A DNA stretch of 64,000 bases, from NCBI RefSeq assembly GCF_000321225.1, contig NW_004450584.1:772794-836793 (forward strand), in the 5' to 3' direction. Position numbers and translations under genes: made by a program. This document shows, one piece after another, positions 53,253-64,000 of the stretch; the first letter of the stretch is position 1, and every line of letters starts with the position of its first letter. Under the pieces are notes generated by a model, which worked only from the letters and a program-made list of their open reading frames with translations, did not search any database and was not told where the DNA came from. Origin of the DNA: Odobenus rosmarus divergens (Eukaryota; Chordata; Mammalia; Carnivora; Odobenidae).

Positions 53253-56200
53253 GTTAATGAGGGAAACATAAAAGATAGTAGTAATTCTTCAAGAAAAAAA
53301 TTGGTACACTTGATTTTGTTTTTTATCATGAACTGGGAGTGACGTGATTAGAGCTTCGTCTCTGCTAAATAATTAATGTCAGAAAGAGGTGCCAAGAAAG
53401 CCTAGAGTAAATGCCATTCTCTTTTCCATACATGTCCCAATGACTAATGACTCTATAACAAGAAAATCTGGTTAATCAGCTACCTGAATCTTTTACAGAT
53501 CCTGTATTTAGCATGTGAGAAATCTTTATTGACCTAAGGCAGATCCTCTGTGGGCGTCAGTGAAATTTTTAGAGTATTATTATTGAGTTTTCCTGAGGAA
53601 GATCTTGGCTTTCTTTTTTGTTGAATTGAAGAGCTGTCTACTCAGGTTGGACACCCTGAGAAGGTGGATGCCAGGCCATTTTGACAAGAGCATCCAATAA
53701 ATGACTGTTAAAGATCTTGGCTTGAATTTTAACCAGTTATCACATCATCTCTAGTGATCATGCATCTAGTTATCACAAGAAACAATTTAAAAGATTCTGT
53801 ACCGAAAGCAGTAAGTGGTGCAGTGAAATAGTTAAGTTATTCCAAGAATGCTACCTTTGTTGCAAGAGTAATTTAAACACAAGGGAGAGATTCTAGGCTT
53901 TTGTGATTTACTAAAACAGTGCCCTCTACGGCTGGAAATCTTTTCCGGCTTATTCTCATTTTTTTTGTGGCTTAAGCTCAGTGACACAAGAGTCTGGTGT
54001 GGATAATGAGGCTGGACAACTATTAGCCAATAGAATTAGGAATTTGTGCAAATGGTAAATAGAACATTACAATTATTTTAAGTAATATTAAACATTTTCC
54101 CATTTTTTTTCTTTTTGACATTATTAAAAAACATTTTAAATATCCTAGAAATGTCTTCAAGGTAATGCCAATTTTAGATCTCTTTTAACTTTTGGCCAAG
54201 GAATCCAGGGCTTTCTGGCTAACTTTGGTGTGATAAGTATTTATCAGGAGCTGCTCAATTCTTTGAGTTGGAAACATAATTTTAAACATGTAAGACTGGT
54301 ATAGAATTTGCCAAAGGTAATCGAGTCTATTCTTCTTAAAGAATAAAAAAGGCTTTCTGTTATCATTGTTGCACAGAGTCTAAGTTACTATGGGTGGAAA
54401 CGCAGCAGCTGTGGGGTTCAGCCCAGGTGTGAAGACTAAGTCCATTGTGGATATGAAGATGGTGTGTCTCAGCCCTCTACCAGCTTGCCCTGTGGGCAAC
54501 ACTACACCTGCGCATCAGTCTGTCTGAAAGCTTCCCGTAGGTACTGCAGCTAAGTGATTGTCTGGTAGCCTTTGCATTTAACAAACTATCAGGAGCCTTT
54601 TTATATCTAAATACTACATGATAGTCAATTTCAGCTAGCCACATAGTATGAGTGTGAAGTTCCTAAAGATTTTTCAATCATTCATTTCCATTCATCAACT
54701 GAGATTTTGTTTAGTGTGTGAATCTTTTTTGAATGTATAGCAATAAGATGTTGCACTGGTGGCAATTCATCTTGGAGCATAATAAAATTAATTTGACCCC
54801 CCCCCAAAAAGAGTCTCACTATATTCACAGTACAGACCCATAGATTTCCAAAGCTTTCCTGACAAAGTGATAATTTTGGAAAAGTACCTGAGAAGCACAC
54901 ACCCTATCCTGTTTTCTTCATGAGTGTTTCTCACACTTTTCCACAAAATACTCAGAAAAACAGAGAAAAGTGAATTTCAGGAACCTTACCATAATATAGA
55001 ACCGTGCACTAAAGCACTCAAAATATTTGAAGTCTTGGGTTTTATGATAAAAATTTATCTACATTTTCCTATCTATTCTGTCAGTTTATTGTAATGGAAG
55101 CATGCTTTCATTTAATTATCAGTTCAATTATTTAAATATCTTCTCAAGTGTCAAATAATATTGATGCTTCTGGAAAATTCATTGTGTTTACCTTGTGATT
55201 TTATGTAACTCTGATGTACAATACTCTAGGGGTCCCCAGTGTTCCAGCTCCCTGCGAAACCATCCCCAAAACTCAGTGTCTTGGGATAGTAACCATTTTA
55301 TTATACCTCACCATTTTGTGGGTTGGGAATTTGACCAGGGCTCCCCTGGGAGGTTCTTCAGCCCTATGCTGTGTCTACTGAGGTCACTGGGTGATTGAAC
55401 TGGTAGGCAGGATTGGTTCGGAGAGCTCCACTCAGGTGTGGCAGAGTGGCTGGAAGTTGGTAAGACAGCAGGTGATAGAATCCGCCCACAGTCTCCCCAG
55501 CACGGCTACCATAGGGCAGTTAGCCTTTTCACCTGGTGACTTACAGACCCAGACAGACTGTATTAGCTGCATGCTGACAGATTTCCTATGATCATGCCTT
55601 GGAAGGTCTAAAATATCACTTTTACCTCATTCTAATAGCATACTTTAAGGTCATCTTTAATCTAGCACATCTGTTTCGAGAAATACAGTCCTCCGTCCTC
55701 TCAAATGCGTTCTAAAATTAGGTCGGATCAGTGCATAGCTGTATGTACGGACTGACTTCTTTGCGTCCATTCCGTATTGCTCTCATTGAATTATATCCTG
55801 GACCTGTGCCATTAGGAAAAGTCAGAAGAGAAAGCTCTTATGCATTATTATGCATGTCATTAAGGTAGTTCTAAAGGGCTTTTAGCCATTACCTGGGGAC
55901 GGCAGCCCAGGGGAAAATTTCTTTGTGGTCGTGGAAACGGGAATAGTCATGGTTCTTCCACATTTCTTAAATCAAATGCTATAGCTTTGTGATTTATATT
56001 TTCTTTTTGCCTTTACTGTCAGGAAGACTTCTTCAATTTTCCTTTTGTCCTAATTGTCATACATTTGTTGTTGTTATTGTTATTATTATTATTATATTGA
56101 TTTTTCTCTGCTAGGTCATGTTAGTATCTGGGATATGTATGGCAGCAGGATAAAAATGAATAAATTAAATAGAAATAAATAAAAACATGACAAACATGAA

Positions 56201-56805
56201 AAAAACAGAGTGCTGGTATCATGACTCTACTCTACTAAAGAGACAGTCAGTATGGACATTAGCGGTGGTCTCAGTTCCATCAGTTACTAGAGCAACCATA
56301 GCCAAGTTACTTCTCCAATAATCAAATTCTTCTATGACAATGGAAAAATATAAATGTGTTTACATCGTGGGGTTATTTTAAACAAGATAGCATACATAAA
56401 TACACTTAATCTGGTACCTGCATCTTGGAAGCCTTCTACAAATGTTAGCTGTTATGATGACCTTGAACTTGTTATTTAAACTTTTAGTGTCCTTAACTTT
56501 GATTGTATATTATATCAATTGTATATATTATATATATATACATATATATCATTATATCTTGTATTCTCAACTAGAGAATTTTTTTTAAGATATTATGCTA
56601 TTTTGGTTTGTACCCATAAATCTAATATAGAGTCTTATGCATCCATAATAAATATGCTTATTTCTAGCCAATGGAGGGGAAATTTCTTATAGAAGAAAAC
56701 TCAAACTTTAGGAAAAAAAAGCATCACCTAAAGTCACAGGAAAAAGAAAGTAATTCCATTCATTTTTGGAATTTTTTTAAAAAGTTACATAAAATTTATG
56801 GAATT
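53253..56805. other. Intergenic sequence without recognised genes
   Basis: Mostly unique AT-rich sequence. 55210-55560 has text suggestive of an old DNA transposon or LTR (AACTCAGTGTCTTGGGATAG, ATTTTGTGGGTTGGGAATTT) that I cannot assign. Simple repeats: (TTA)n near 56070-56095 and AT-rich 56505-56560. Confidence 0.45.
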
Positions 56806-56822
56806 TAAATATATGGAGACAA

Positions 56823-57593
56823 CCTCACACCAGTCAGAATGGCTAAAATTAACCACTCAGGTAATAACAGATGTAGGAGAGGTTGTGGAGAAAGGGGAAC
56901 CTTCCTACACTGTTGGTGGGAATGCAAGCTGGTACAGACACTCTGGAAAACAGTGTGGAGGTTCCTCAAGATGTTAAAAATAGAGCTACCCTATGACTCA
57001 GCAATTGCACTGCTGGGTATTTACCCCAAAGATACAGATGTAGTGAAAAGAAGGGCACATGCACCCCAATGTTTATAGCAGCAATGTCCACAATAGCCAA
57101 ACTGTGGAAAGAGCCAAGATGCCCTTCAACAGATGAATAGATAAAGATGTGGTTCATATATACGATGGAATATTATGCAACCATCAAAAAAAAAATGAAA
57201 TCTTGCCATTGCAATGACATGGATGGAGCTAAAAGGTATTATGCTAAGTGAAATAAGTCAATCAGAGAAAGACAATTATCATATGATCTCACTCATATGT
57301 GGAATTTAAGAATCAAAACAGAGGATCATAGGGGAAAAGAGGAAAAAATAAAACAAGACGAAATCAGAGAGGGAGACAAACCATAAGAGACTCTTAATCA
57401 TAGGAAACAAACTGAGGGCTGCCTGAGGGGAGGGGGTAACTGGGTGATGGGTATTGAGGACAGCATGTGATGTAATGAGCATTGGATATTATATAAGGCT
57501 GATGGATCACAGGCCAGTACCTCTGAAACCAATAATACATTGTATGTTAATAATTGAATTTAAATTTAAAAATATAAACAAAAAATAAAAAAA
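56823..57593 (+). mobile_element. 5'-truncated L1 with perfect 17-bp target-site duplication
   Basis: Sense L1 from the ORF2 C-terminus (CTCACACCAGTCAGAATGGC) through the 3'UTR to an A-rich tail near 57593. The frame 56839-57078 encodes [20 protein letters not shown] and [17 protein letters not shown] before breaking. The duplication TAAATATATGGAGACAA (56806-56822 and 57594-57610) is perfect, so this is one of the younger insertions in the window. Confidence 0.95.
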
Positions 57594-57610
57594 TAAATAT
57601 ATGGAGACAA

Positions 57611-58033
57611 ACATAAATTTATTACAAGTAATATCAGATTATGATTCAGTTTCACATTATGTATCCTTAGGACTAATGAAAATGGAAGAGGGAAGATTGG
57701 AAAGAGACAAACGGGAGAAAAATAAGAAAAAATAGGAAGACGAAACAGGGCAAGAATTAGGAAAGTAGAAATGACATAATTTGACAAATACTTATTGAAC
57801 ACCAATTCTGTTTAAACGACTCCTAAAAACATATGGCCCCTGAGAACAAAGGCTATTGGGAGAGGTGGGGTTTTAGGTACCATGACCATACAGAAGGTGA
57901 AATGTTAGGATGGGGACTCAGGGGGCTCTCAAATCTCTCAAAACACCTGTGCTGTTTGGGTGTCGACTACTTCGGCACACAACACGCTCGCCCAGGCTTC
58001 TGTCACCCATGGAGACTAACACGTCTCAGAGCC
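57611..58033. other. 3' flank of OR2B11
   Basis: No named repeat seen. It lies downstream of the OR2B11 stop and may contain its 3'UTR. No clear AATAAA was identified on the minus strand close to the stop. Confidence 0.4.
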
Positions 58034-58990
58034 TCATCTCCTGCAGAACCTCCAGGTCCTTGACAGGAGTCTCCTCAGAGCTCCCTTCACATCCTTATTC
58101 CTCAGGGTGTAGATGAAGGGGTTGAGGGTGGGGGTGATTATGGAATAGAAGAGGGAGATAAATTTGCCCTGCTCTTGGGAGTAGCTGGAAGGGGGCTGCA
58201 GGTACATATAGATGGCAGGCAGGTAGAAGAGGGAGACCACCCCAAGGTGGGAGGAACAGGTCCCAAAGGCTTTGTGCCTTCCCCTGGAGGACTGGATCCT
58301 GAGCACCGTGCGGGCAATGAAGCCATAGGAGAGAAGGATGAGAGCTAGGGGCACCAGCACAAAGAAGGCCACCAGCGCAGCCAGCGTGGCATCATTCACG
58401 GTGGTGTCTGCACACGACAGCTTGATCATGGCTGGCACCTCACAGAAGAAGTTGTTCAGCACCTGCCGCCCACAGAAACGCAACTGCACTGTCAGCGCCA
58501 CCTGAACTAGGGAGTTGCCGAAGCCACTGAGCCAGGCCACAGCCACGAGCTGCTGGCTGAGAGGGCGGGGCATGATAACGGCATACCGGAGGGGCTCACA
58601 GATGGCCACGTAGCGGTCCAGGGCCATGGCAGCCAAGACGATGCACTCAGTGCACCCCAGCCAGTGGAAAATGGCGCACTGCACCATGCAGCCACTGTAG
58701 CTGATGGTCTTCCTGGAGCTGCCCATGTTGACCAGCATCTGTGGGACTGTGGTGGTGGTGTAGCAGAGGTCCAGGAAGGAGAGGTGGCTGAGAAAGATGT
58801 ACATGGGGTTGTGGAGCCGGGGATCCAGCCAGGACACCAGGATGATGGCGATGTTCCCCAACATGGCCAGAATGTAGGACACCAGGAGGACCACAAAGAG
58901 GGGAAGTTCCAGCCATGGCCTGTCAGAAACACCTAGAAGGATGAATTCCTTAGGGGGATCCCCCAAGAAGCTCTGGTTGTCACCTCTCAT
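58034..58990 (-). CDS. OR2B11: Olfactory receptor OR2B11, intact
   Basis: A class II odorant receptor, a G-protein-coupled receptor of the olfactory-neuron cilium that signals through G-olf and adenylyl cyclase. The single coding exon gives 318 residues, and human OR2B11 is about the same length and near-identical over long stretches as I recall it. Features: N-glycosylation site NQS (5-7); FILLGVSDRP (16-25); TM1 GN (45-46); IFLSHLSFLDLCYTTTTVPQ at 65-84; MALDRYVAIC (122-131) at the end of TM3; conserved cysteines C101 and C183; SYGFIA (221-226) in TM5; KAFGTCSSHL (240-249) before TM6; NPFIY (290-294) in TM7; then RNKDVKGALRRLL. In the TM2-side motif, position 61 is Asn (NPMY) where most family members have Thr or Ser. 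The start ATG (58988-58990) fits the family's N-terminus, and the stop is TGA at 58034-58036. Opposite orientation to NLRP3, as in human. Confidence 0.96.
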   Translation of the reverse strand: MRGDNQSFLGDPPKEFILLGVSDRPWLELPLFVVLLVSYILAMLGNIAIILVSWLDPRLHNPMYIFLSHLSFLDLCYTTTTVPQMLVNMGSSRKTISYSGCMVQCAIFHWLGCTECIVLAAMALDRYVAICEPLRYAVIMPRPLSQQLVAVAWLSGFGNSLVQVALTVQLRFCGRQVLNNFFCEVPAMIKLSCADTTVNDATLAALVAFFVLVPLALILLSYGFIARTVLRIQSSRGRHKAFGTCSSHLGVVSLFYLPAIYMYLQPPSSYSQEQGKFISLFYSIITPTLNPFIYTLRNKDVKGALRRLLSRTWRFCRR

Positions 58991-59154
58991 GCTGAGGCAT
59001 TCTCTGGAGCCTGTGATGAGTCAAAGTGAATGAAACCTGAGAGCAGGAATTAGTTGGCTTCCTCATGGCTGTGCCTGAGCTTTCCTAAAGAGTTGCATCC
59101 TGTCTTACCTCCGTGGAGACCCCGAGATGTGGGGGAATCAGAACCAGGAGGCAG
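58991..59154. other. Upstream flank of OR2B11
   Basis: On the minus strand the sequence just before the ATG includes TTCTCTGGAGCC... without a clear splice acceptor. A noncoding 5' exon is expected further right but cannot be placed. Confidence 0.35.
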
Positions 59155-59340
59155 AGCAGCTGCCCATGTGTTTTGCTCTGCCTCCTGCTCTGTGACCTTG
59201 ACTATGCCATTTAATCTTTCTGAACTTTGATTTCTGCATCTGCCATGTGGGGAGAAAATACTTGCAAAGTCCTGGGGATGATAGAGCAGCATGATGTTTG
59301 TGAAAGCATATCAAAAATAAGTAAGAATTTTCTTCCGGTT
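59155..59340 (+). mobile_element. MIR SINE
   Basis: Diverged MIR: 'ctgctctgtgaccttgacta', 'tctttctgaactttgatttc', 'tgcatctgccatgtggggag', 'tttgtgaaagcatatcaaaa'. Confidence 0.7.
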
Positions 59341-60680
59341 TGGTCAAAGTCTGCTATATGCCCCATCACTGTTACAACATTTGATTTCTCTCTACACACT
59401 CATTGGCAGGGAATTGACCACTTTCTTTGGCTTTCTGGCTTTGCCTTTTGGAAGTGGTGGTAGGAGGGAGGTGAGAAATGGCATCAAGCAAGATAGAAGC
59501 ACACTCGACTCACCTGCTAAGGCTTACATCTGGCTCTGTCACCATGAAGAGGTGCTCTCTGGCTTTCTGCACATGCTGGTCTCTCTCCTAAGGCCGTTCA
59601 CATACAGGCAGCACTATCACGCACTTTGCAGTAAAAAAAAAGTACAATCCAAGATCCTGAGACCCTGGAGTGAAGGAGCTAAGTCACTCTGGCTGTTGAT
59701 TTGGTCATGGCACCTAAGAAGATCCAAGAACATAAGGTTTTGAGCATCAGGAGAAAGATCCAGAATGTGTAAGAACCACAGCCCCTGGAGTTGTCTCTGA
59801 AGGATCAGATTGCCTCTAGAGCTAACATTTATCAGGCAGTTTGAGTGACATCTAGGTTTCCTGCACAATTTTGTTGCCAAGCAGCTGTTTCCTCTTGCAG
59901 TCAGAAAACACAGCTGATTTGATTTTTGGATTCTGCAGCTTCTAGAAAGCAACTGGGTTGCCACCTGCTGATTCATGGGTGTCTTCCACTGAGGTCCATC
60001 AGCCCCCACCTCCTACTCTTCCCAGGACTGCAAACCCTCAAGTTCATGACAGCGATGCTAGAATGCATGAGAGGACTGAGAAGAAATTAAATCCCGTGTG
60101 CAGGTAATTTATGGAGGATTCATTCTTAGTTCCTCATTTGGTGCTTTATGCATCAACTATAAAGTCATGGAGATCTACTCAGTGCTGTGGCAATAAACAA
60201 GTGTTGTCCTCCCCTCCAAGTCCTGCATTCTTAAGAACCCTGGTATTACTTGAAAGCAGCTCCAACTCTGGGGGTTCAATGGATACCTAAGTGCAAACTA
60301 TTTTCTCCCTCTGTTGTTTCAAAACTACATACTTTTTCCAATATTCTTGTGGAACGCCCAGTTGTTACACTTCTTCCCACTGTTCTATGGAAACTACTTG
60401 GGTGACTCTTAGAGAATGCAGTTATTTTATCTCTAATGTGAGCTCAGGACACATTTTCAATTCAGTGAGCTGGGAGGGCCAAAATCGGGCTTGTCCAACT
60501 TTCAAGGTGAAAAGTAATCACACCATTTCCCTTTCTTAGGTTTCTGATTCCAAAGTTTCTTCTCAGAGTCTACACTGGACAAGAAACAGAAATGTTGCAG
60601 GGATAGTGAGGAGAAAGATATAAAAGGATGGAAGAACTAAGAAAGATAGAGGGTAGGTATGGGTCACAATTAGGAATGCA
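59341..60680. other. Intergenic sequence without recognised features
   Basis: The open frames up to 130 aa (59617-60009 -, 59381-59743 +) overlap each other and have no recognisable domain. Confidence 0.45.
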
Positions 60681-60895
60681 AATTATGAAACACTCCCTAT
60701 GAGCCGGACGCTGGGAATACTTAGTGCTTTCAGGACTCAGTAAGGGGATGTTTCTACCCCCATTTTGCTGTTGGGGAGAGTGGCTTGGGGAAGATGACTG
60801 GTCTACTGTAGACTACTACTTACATAGCAGCGCATGGTAAAGCCAAGACCAAAAGCTAAGCTCTTGCTCTTAACCATTATTCACTTTAGTACTTT
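60681..60895 (-). mobile_element. MIR SINE, antisense
   Basis: Antisense MIR text: 'actccctatgagccggacgc', 'acccccattttgctgttggg', 'taaagccaagacc', 'gctcttgctcttaaccatta'. Confidence 0.7.
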
Positions 60896-61049
60896 GCTTT
60901 TAATAAAGCAGAAACAGCATGCACGCACATCACTGAGACAGAAGAGAATGACAGAAACAGGAGAGTAATGTCACCCAGGAGAAAAGGGGGAGGGGATTGA
61001 AGAGGAGACACTGAGATTTCCAGTTCAGTGTACGTGGCATACATGGGCA

Positions 61050-61082
61050 CGCGCGCGTGCACACACACACACACACACACAC
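61050..61082. repeat. (GC)/(AC)n alternating purine-pyrimidine tract
   Basis: GCGCGCGTGCACACACAC... is an uninterrupted alternating run, a favourable sequence for left-handed DNA. Confidence 0.9.
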
Positions 61083-61089
61083 TGGTGGA

Positions 61090-61850
61090 CTGCAGAGCTG
61101 GACACCAGCTCAACATGACCTTTCTCACTCTGCATTGGATGCCTTGTGGTTGCACTCTGTCCACTTTGGAACTGCTTCGGATCCAGCCTCTGAACTCCCT
61201 TGACCTCCTTACCCCTTCCTATCACCCAGATAGAGGTGTTCCCTGGGGCACTGCCTTGCTTTCCGGGATAAACATAGCGATTTCCACATCTGCCACAGTC
61301 ACACTCAAGCAGAGTCCTTCCAGATCTGGGTCTCTAGCTGTCACTTCTTCCCTGACGTCAAATCCCCTTTTTGACACTGTTCACTGGAGCATCCCAAATT
61401 TACTCTGTTGGCTGTTTCTCCAAATTCAGTCCAGCACCTTCCTTCCTATTCCTGGCTGCCTCTGCATCAGTTACCCTGACTCAGAGTGTTATTTCTGATA
61501 ACAGTCCTCATTGGTCATAGTTCATCAGTGATATCCTATTGGCTTCACTAGCCTAATGTCAGAGCACACGCTATCTGTCTCCCTGCATCTGTTGTCCTCG
61601 GCCAGAACCACCATCTGGACCCCTCTTATCCAACCCCTCACTCACATTCACAATGGAGTCATCTTTCTAAGACTCAGGTCTTAAGAGCAGAAATACCTTT
61701 AAGTGTTCCAATCACCTAAAAACGAAACAGCCATCTCCTTAAACAGTTGTGTGGCAAGAGTAGGGTTGTATTCTTCTAACACTGAATGCCCTGCCATTTC
61801 TTCTGACCACTGTCCCATCTCTCTGTCTTAGCAGCCGCCATGAGATATGT
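61090..61850 (+). mobile_element. Probable decayed L2 LINE
   Basis: C/T-rich text consistent with the L2 RT region (CATCTGCCACAGTCACACTC, TTCACTGGAGCATCCCAAAT, ATCTGGACCCCTCTTATCCA, TGGAGTCATCTTTCTAAGAC). Too diverged for a firm call. Confidence 0.5.
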
Positions 61851-62400
61851 CAATGACAGGATCACGCCACACCTACTGGTAGACCAGGAAGATTTTGAAC
61901 ACATTGACAAAACCCTGTGATCTGTATCATTCCATGCATGACATATAACCCATAGATAAATGCACGTGTGTAGATATATCTCCTACTGTCATCTATTTTT
62001 ATTACCAACAGTTCCTTTTGGAAATCAGCAGAACATGTTCCCTACTCCAACAAACAGGAAAGGACATCTAGGAATAAACTTATGAGCTGCGGGAATGTGT
62101 ACCATTTGTATACGGGGTTTTATTGCCCTATTAGTCCAGGATCTCTTTCTTCAATCTAAAATTTCCACCACTCAGATAAGCTGGTGAAGACCCCATTTAG
62201 CTGTCAAGGTCAGAACAAGGGTATTGAGTCTTGGGGACATTTCCCTTCATCACACACAGCAAAAGCACTTCTCTCAGGGTTTGCTTGCGTTTCCAGTCCT
62301 GTCCCCATGACATGCGCACTCTTGGGTGGCATTTCCCGTAAGACGACACTCAGGAAGTGAGCTGCCACAGCAAGGGGGAGTCTGAAGGCACAACCTCTGT
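61851..62400. other. Intergenic sequence without recognised features
   Basis: No gene or named repeat seen. Confidence 0.45.
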
Positions 62401-62640
62401 GTGCTCTGCTAACTGTCCTCTACCAGGTCCGTGTGTGCAGTCACTGGCCCACCTATCCGCAGGCCTTGCTCTTCCTGCTCTAGTCCTTTGCCTACCCCGA
62501 GTTCTCCTGCCAGGAATGCTGTTTTATGTCACACAGGACAGCTCAGCTTCTGCTTCTTTCAAACCATCCTCACTGATGGCTCACTGGATCGTTCCCTGCA
62601 AGCTCCCATGTACAAAGGGCTTGGAGGAGCATTGATACCC
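62401..62640 (+). mobile_element. Possible L2 3' fragment
   Basis: Text such as TGCCAGGAATGCTGTTTTAT and CTTTCAAACCATCCTCACTG resembles the L2 'cctggaatgctcttcc' and 'tcaggtctttgctc' region, possibly continuing the L2 at 61090. Low certainty. Confidence 0.4.
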
Positions 62641-63238
62641 ATATCCCCACAAGGGGGCTGAGGTGTACTTCCTCAAAATGCCTTAATCATAGAGATTATG
62701 CAAGTATTTTGTAACAAGCAGCATGAGAGGAAGGGAAGTAAACCAGCACTGAGGGAGCACCCATCACCTCTCCATTTGTATACCAGGAACCACGCATGTG
62801 CCATTTCATGTCCTCCTTCAGTAACTCTTGGAAAACCAAGAAGTCCATGAAGATTAGGAACATGCATTTCACGCAGGTCAGCACCCCACTATGACTCTAT
62901 GGGGACAGCTATTTAAGTCTCCTGTTGCTGGTTTATCCAGAAGGAAGTTACCTCCCCATAGATGTCTTAACCCCCGACCAAGGAGACCCCCACCTTCGAA
63001 GTATCAACCACACTGTTTTACAGCATGACTTTTTATTCAACACCCCTCTTGCAGACACCTGCTCCCCCCCATGCCACTGCCTACCTTTGTTCTTTAAATA
63101 TTTCAATTTCCTGCTAAATTTTGCCTCAAACTTTCTCTGGGGGCTGGTAATATTTGGCTTTCCTCACTCCATTGCTCTCTTTATAGGGCCATACTGGGAT
63201 TACTATTGTTTTTGTGACTACGATACAAGTTTGTCAAA
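62641..63238. other. Intergenic sequence, possible antisense MIR
   Basis: 62745-62830 has antisense MIR-like text (CACTGAGGGAGCACCCATCA, GCACATGCGTG on the other strand). Otherwise nothing recognised. The frame at 62925-63290 runs into the SINE and is not a gene. Confidence 0.4.
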
Positions 63239-63250
63239 AATATTGAAGAG

Positions 63251-63452
63251 TAGTGGGGTGCCTATGTGGCTCAGTTGGTTAAGTGACTGACTCTGGATTT
63301 CAGCTTGGTCATGATTTCCGGACTGTGACATCTGAGCCCGGCATCAGGCTCTGTGCTCAGCATGGACTCTGCTTGAAGATTCTCTTTCCCTTTCCTCCCT
63401 CCTCTTCCCCCACTCATGCACTCTCTTAAATAAATACATAAATCTTAAAAAA
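63251..63452 (+). mobile_element. can-SINE
   Basis: Head TGGGGTGCCTATGTGGCTCA, body with CATCAGGCTCTGTGCTCAGC, tail TAAATAAATACATAAATC. The flanks AATATTGAAGAG (63239-63250) and AATACTGAACAG (63453-63464) form a 12-bp duplication with two mismatches. Confidence 0.92.
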
Positions 63453-63464
63453 AATACTGAACAG

Positions 63465-64000
63465 AGGTAGAAGTGAAGCTCAGGGTCCTCATACACTGTA
63501 AGCAACCTCCTCTCTTCTGATGAATATTGGACAGTTGGTCTCCCTACAAGCAGGGGCAGCCTGTTCTGCTCCCAGCTGCTTTTTCTAGCTTGACGTACAC
63601 AAATTACAAATGCTGCTTAATTATGGCCACTATTCATTGACTCACCTCTCCTCCATCTCATGTCCCCTTGCTCTCCAGCATAGACCAGTATTCATGCTGA
63701 GGACTAACCACTTACCTCCTTGGTTCGCTGGCTCCCAGGGAGGGTTTGCTTAAGGAATGGGGAGGCTTTATTGGCTTGTGATGGTCTTCCCTGGGGAGGG
63801 GCGTTTAAGAATGGAGTCATTGCAAATGCTTTCTGTATTCCAAGAAGACACAACCTGTTTGCTCTGATGAGGCTGCTGTGACGTTGCCCTCACCTGGTTT
63901 TCACCTTCTGAGCAAGTGTGGAGAAATTATTCTCAGACAAGAGGAAGAGTCTGCTCACTGGGGAGACTCTGCTTTCTGGACTTTTTCTGGGTAATGAGGA
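63465..64000. other. Intergenic sequence to the window end
   Basis: No gene or named repeat recognised. Confidence 0.45.

Noticed and set aside
58664..58936. Open frames on both strands overlapping OR2B11 (58507-58932 -, 58664-58936 +, 58647-58916 -)
   Set aside because: They are out-of-frame shadows of the intact OR2B11 coding region.
61028..61498. 156-codon + strand frame
   Set aside because: It starts at a dinucleotide repeat (translating as Thr-His repeats) and runs through a probable L2; not a gene.

Overview
This is mammalian genomic DNA, almost certainly from a carnivoran and most likely an arctoid caniform (bear, seal or mustelid group). The main evidence is about fifteen tRNA-derived can-SINEs, many with the CCTGGGTGGCTCAG head and AAATAAATAAA tail in the caniform form. 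I see no copy with the head typical of young dog SINEs. Many carnivoran L1 LINEs and old mammalian repeats (L2, MIR, MER5-like, MaLR LTRs) fill most of the rest. Species identity is inference.

Gene content is sparse. From 1 to about 14.1 kb is the 3' end of NLRP3 on the + strand: two 171-bp leucine-rich-repeat exons (8960-9130, 9613-9783), the terminal coding exon (13693-13792) and a short 3'UTR with AATAAA at 14089. All splice sites and frames are intact. NLRP3 is the sensor of the canonical inflammasome, and its N-terminal PYD and NACHT exons lie upstream of this window. Two olfactory receptor genes of family 2 follow, both on the - strand. At 34.1-35.0 kb is a dead copy with a lost start codon and two in-frame stops. 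At 58.0-59.0 kb is an intact 318-residue gene that I recognise as OR2B11. NLRP3 followed by OR2B11 in opposite orientation matches the human chromosome 1q44 arrangement, which supports both names.

The rest is transposable elements. 1-5.4 kb: nested antisense L1s with SINEs. 10.3-12.2 kb: an old L2 split by a 5'-truncated L1. 14.4-23.3 kb: an unusual composite L1 carrying two 5' ends but flanked by one target-site duplication. 26.9 and 46.0 kb: two related solo ERV LTRs in opposite orientation. 30.5-33.0 kb: an L1 with SINEs, plus a small inverted copy of its SINE/L1 junction inserted into a MER5-like element. 35.3-42.8 kb: a patchwork of old L1s. 48.2 kb: a nine-unit, 40-bp minisatellite that seems to have grown out of a MIR. 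52.5 kb: a twin-primed L1. 56.8 kb: a fairly young L1 with a perfect 17-bp target-site duplication. A 325-base N gap sits inside the composite L1.

I found no tRNA, rRNA, CRISPR or operon-like structure, and nothing that looks like a new protein-coding system. The most unusual features are the composite L1 and the inverted-copy insertion at 30.58-30.83 kb.
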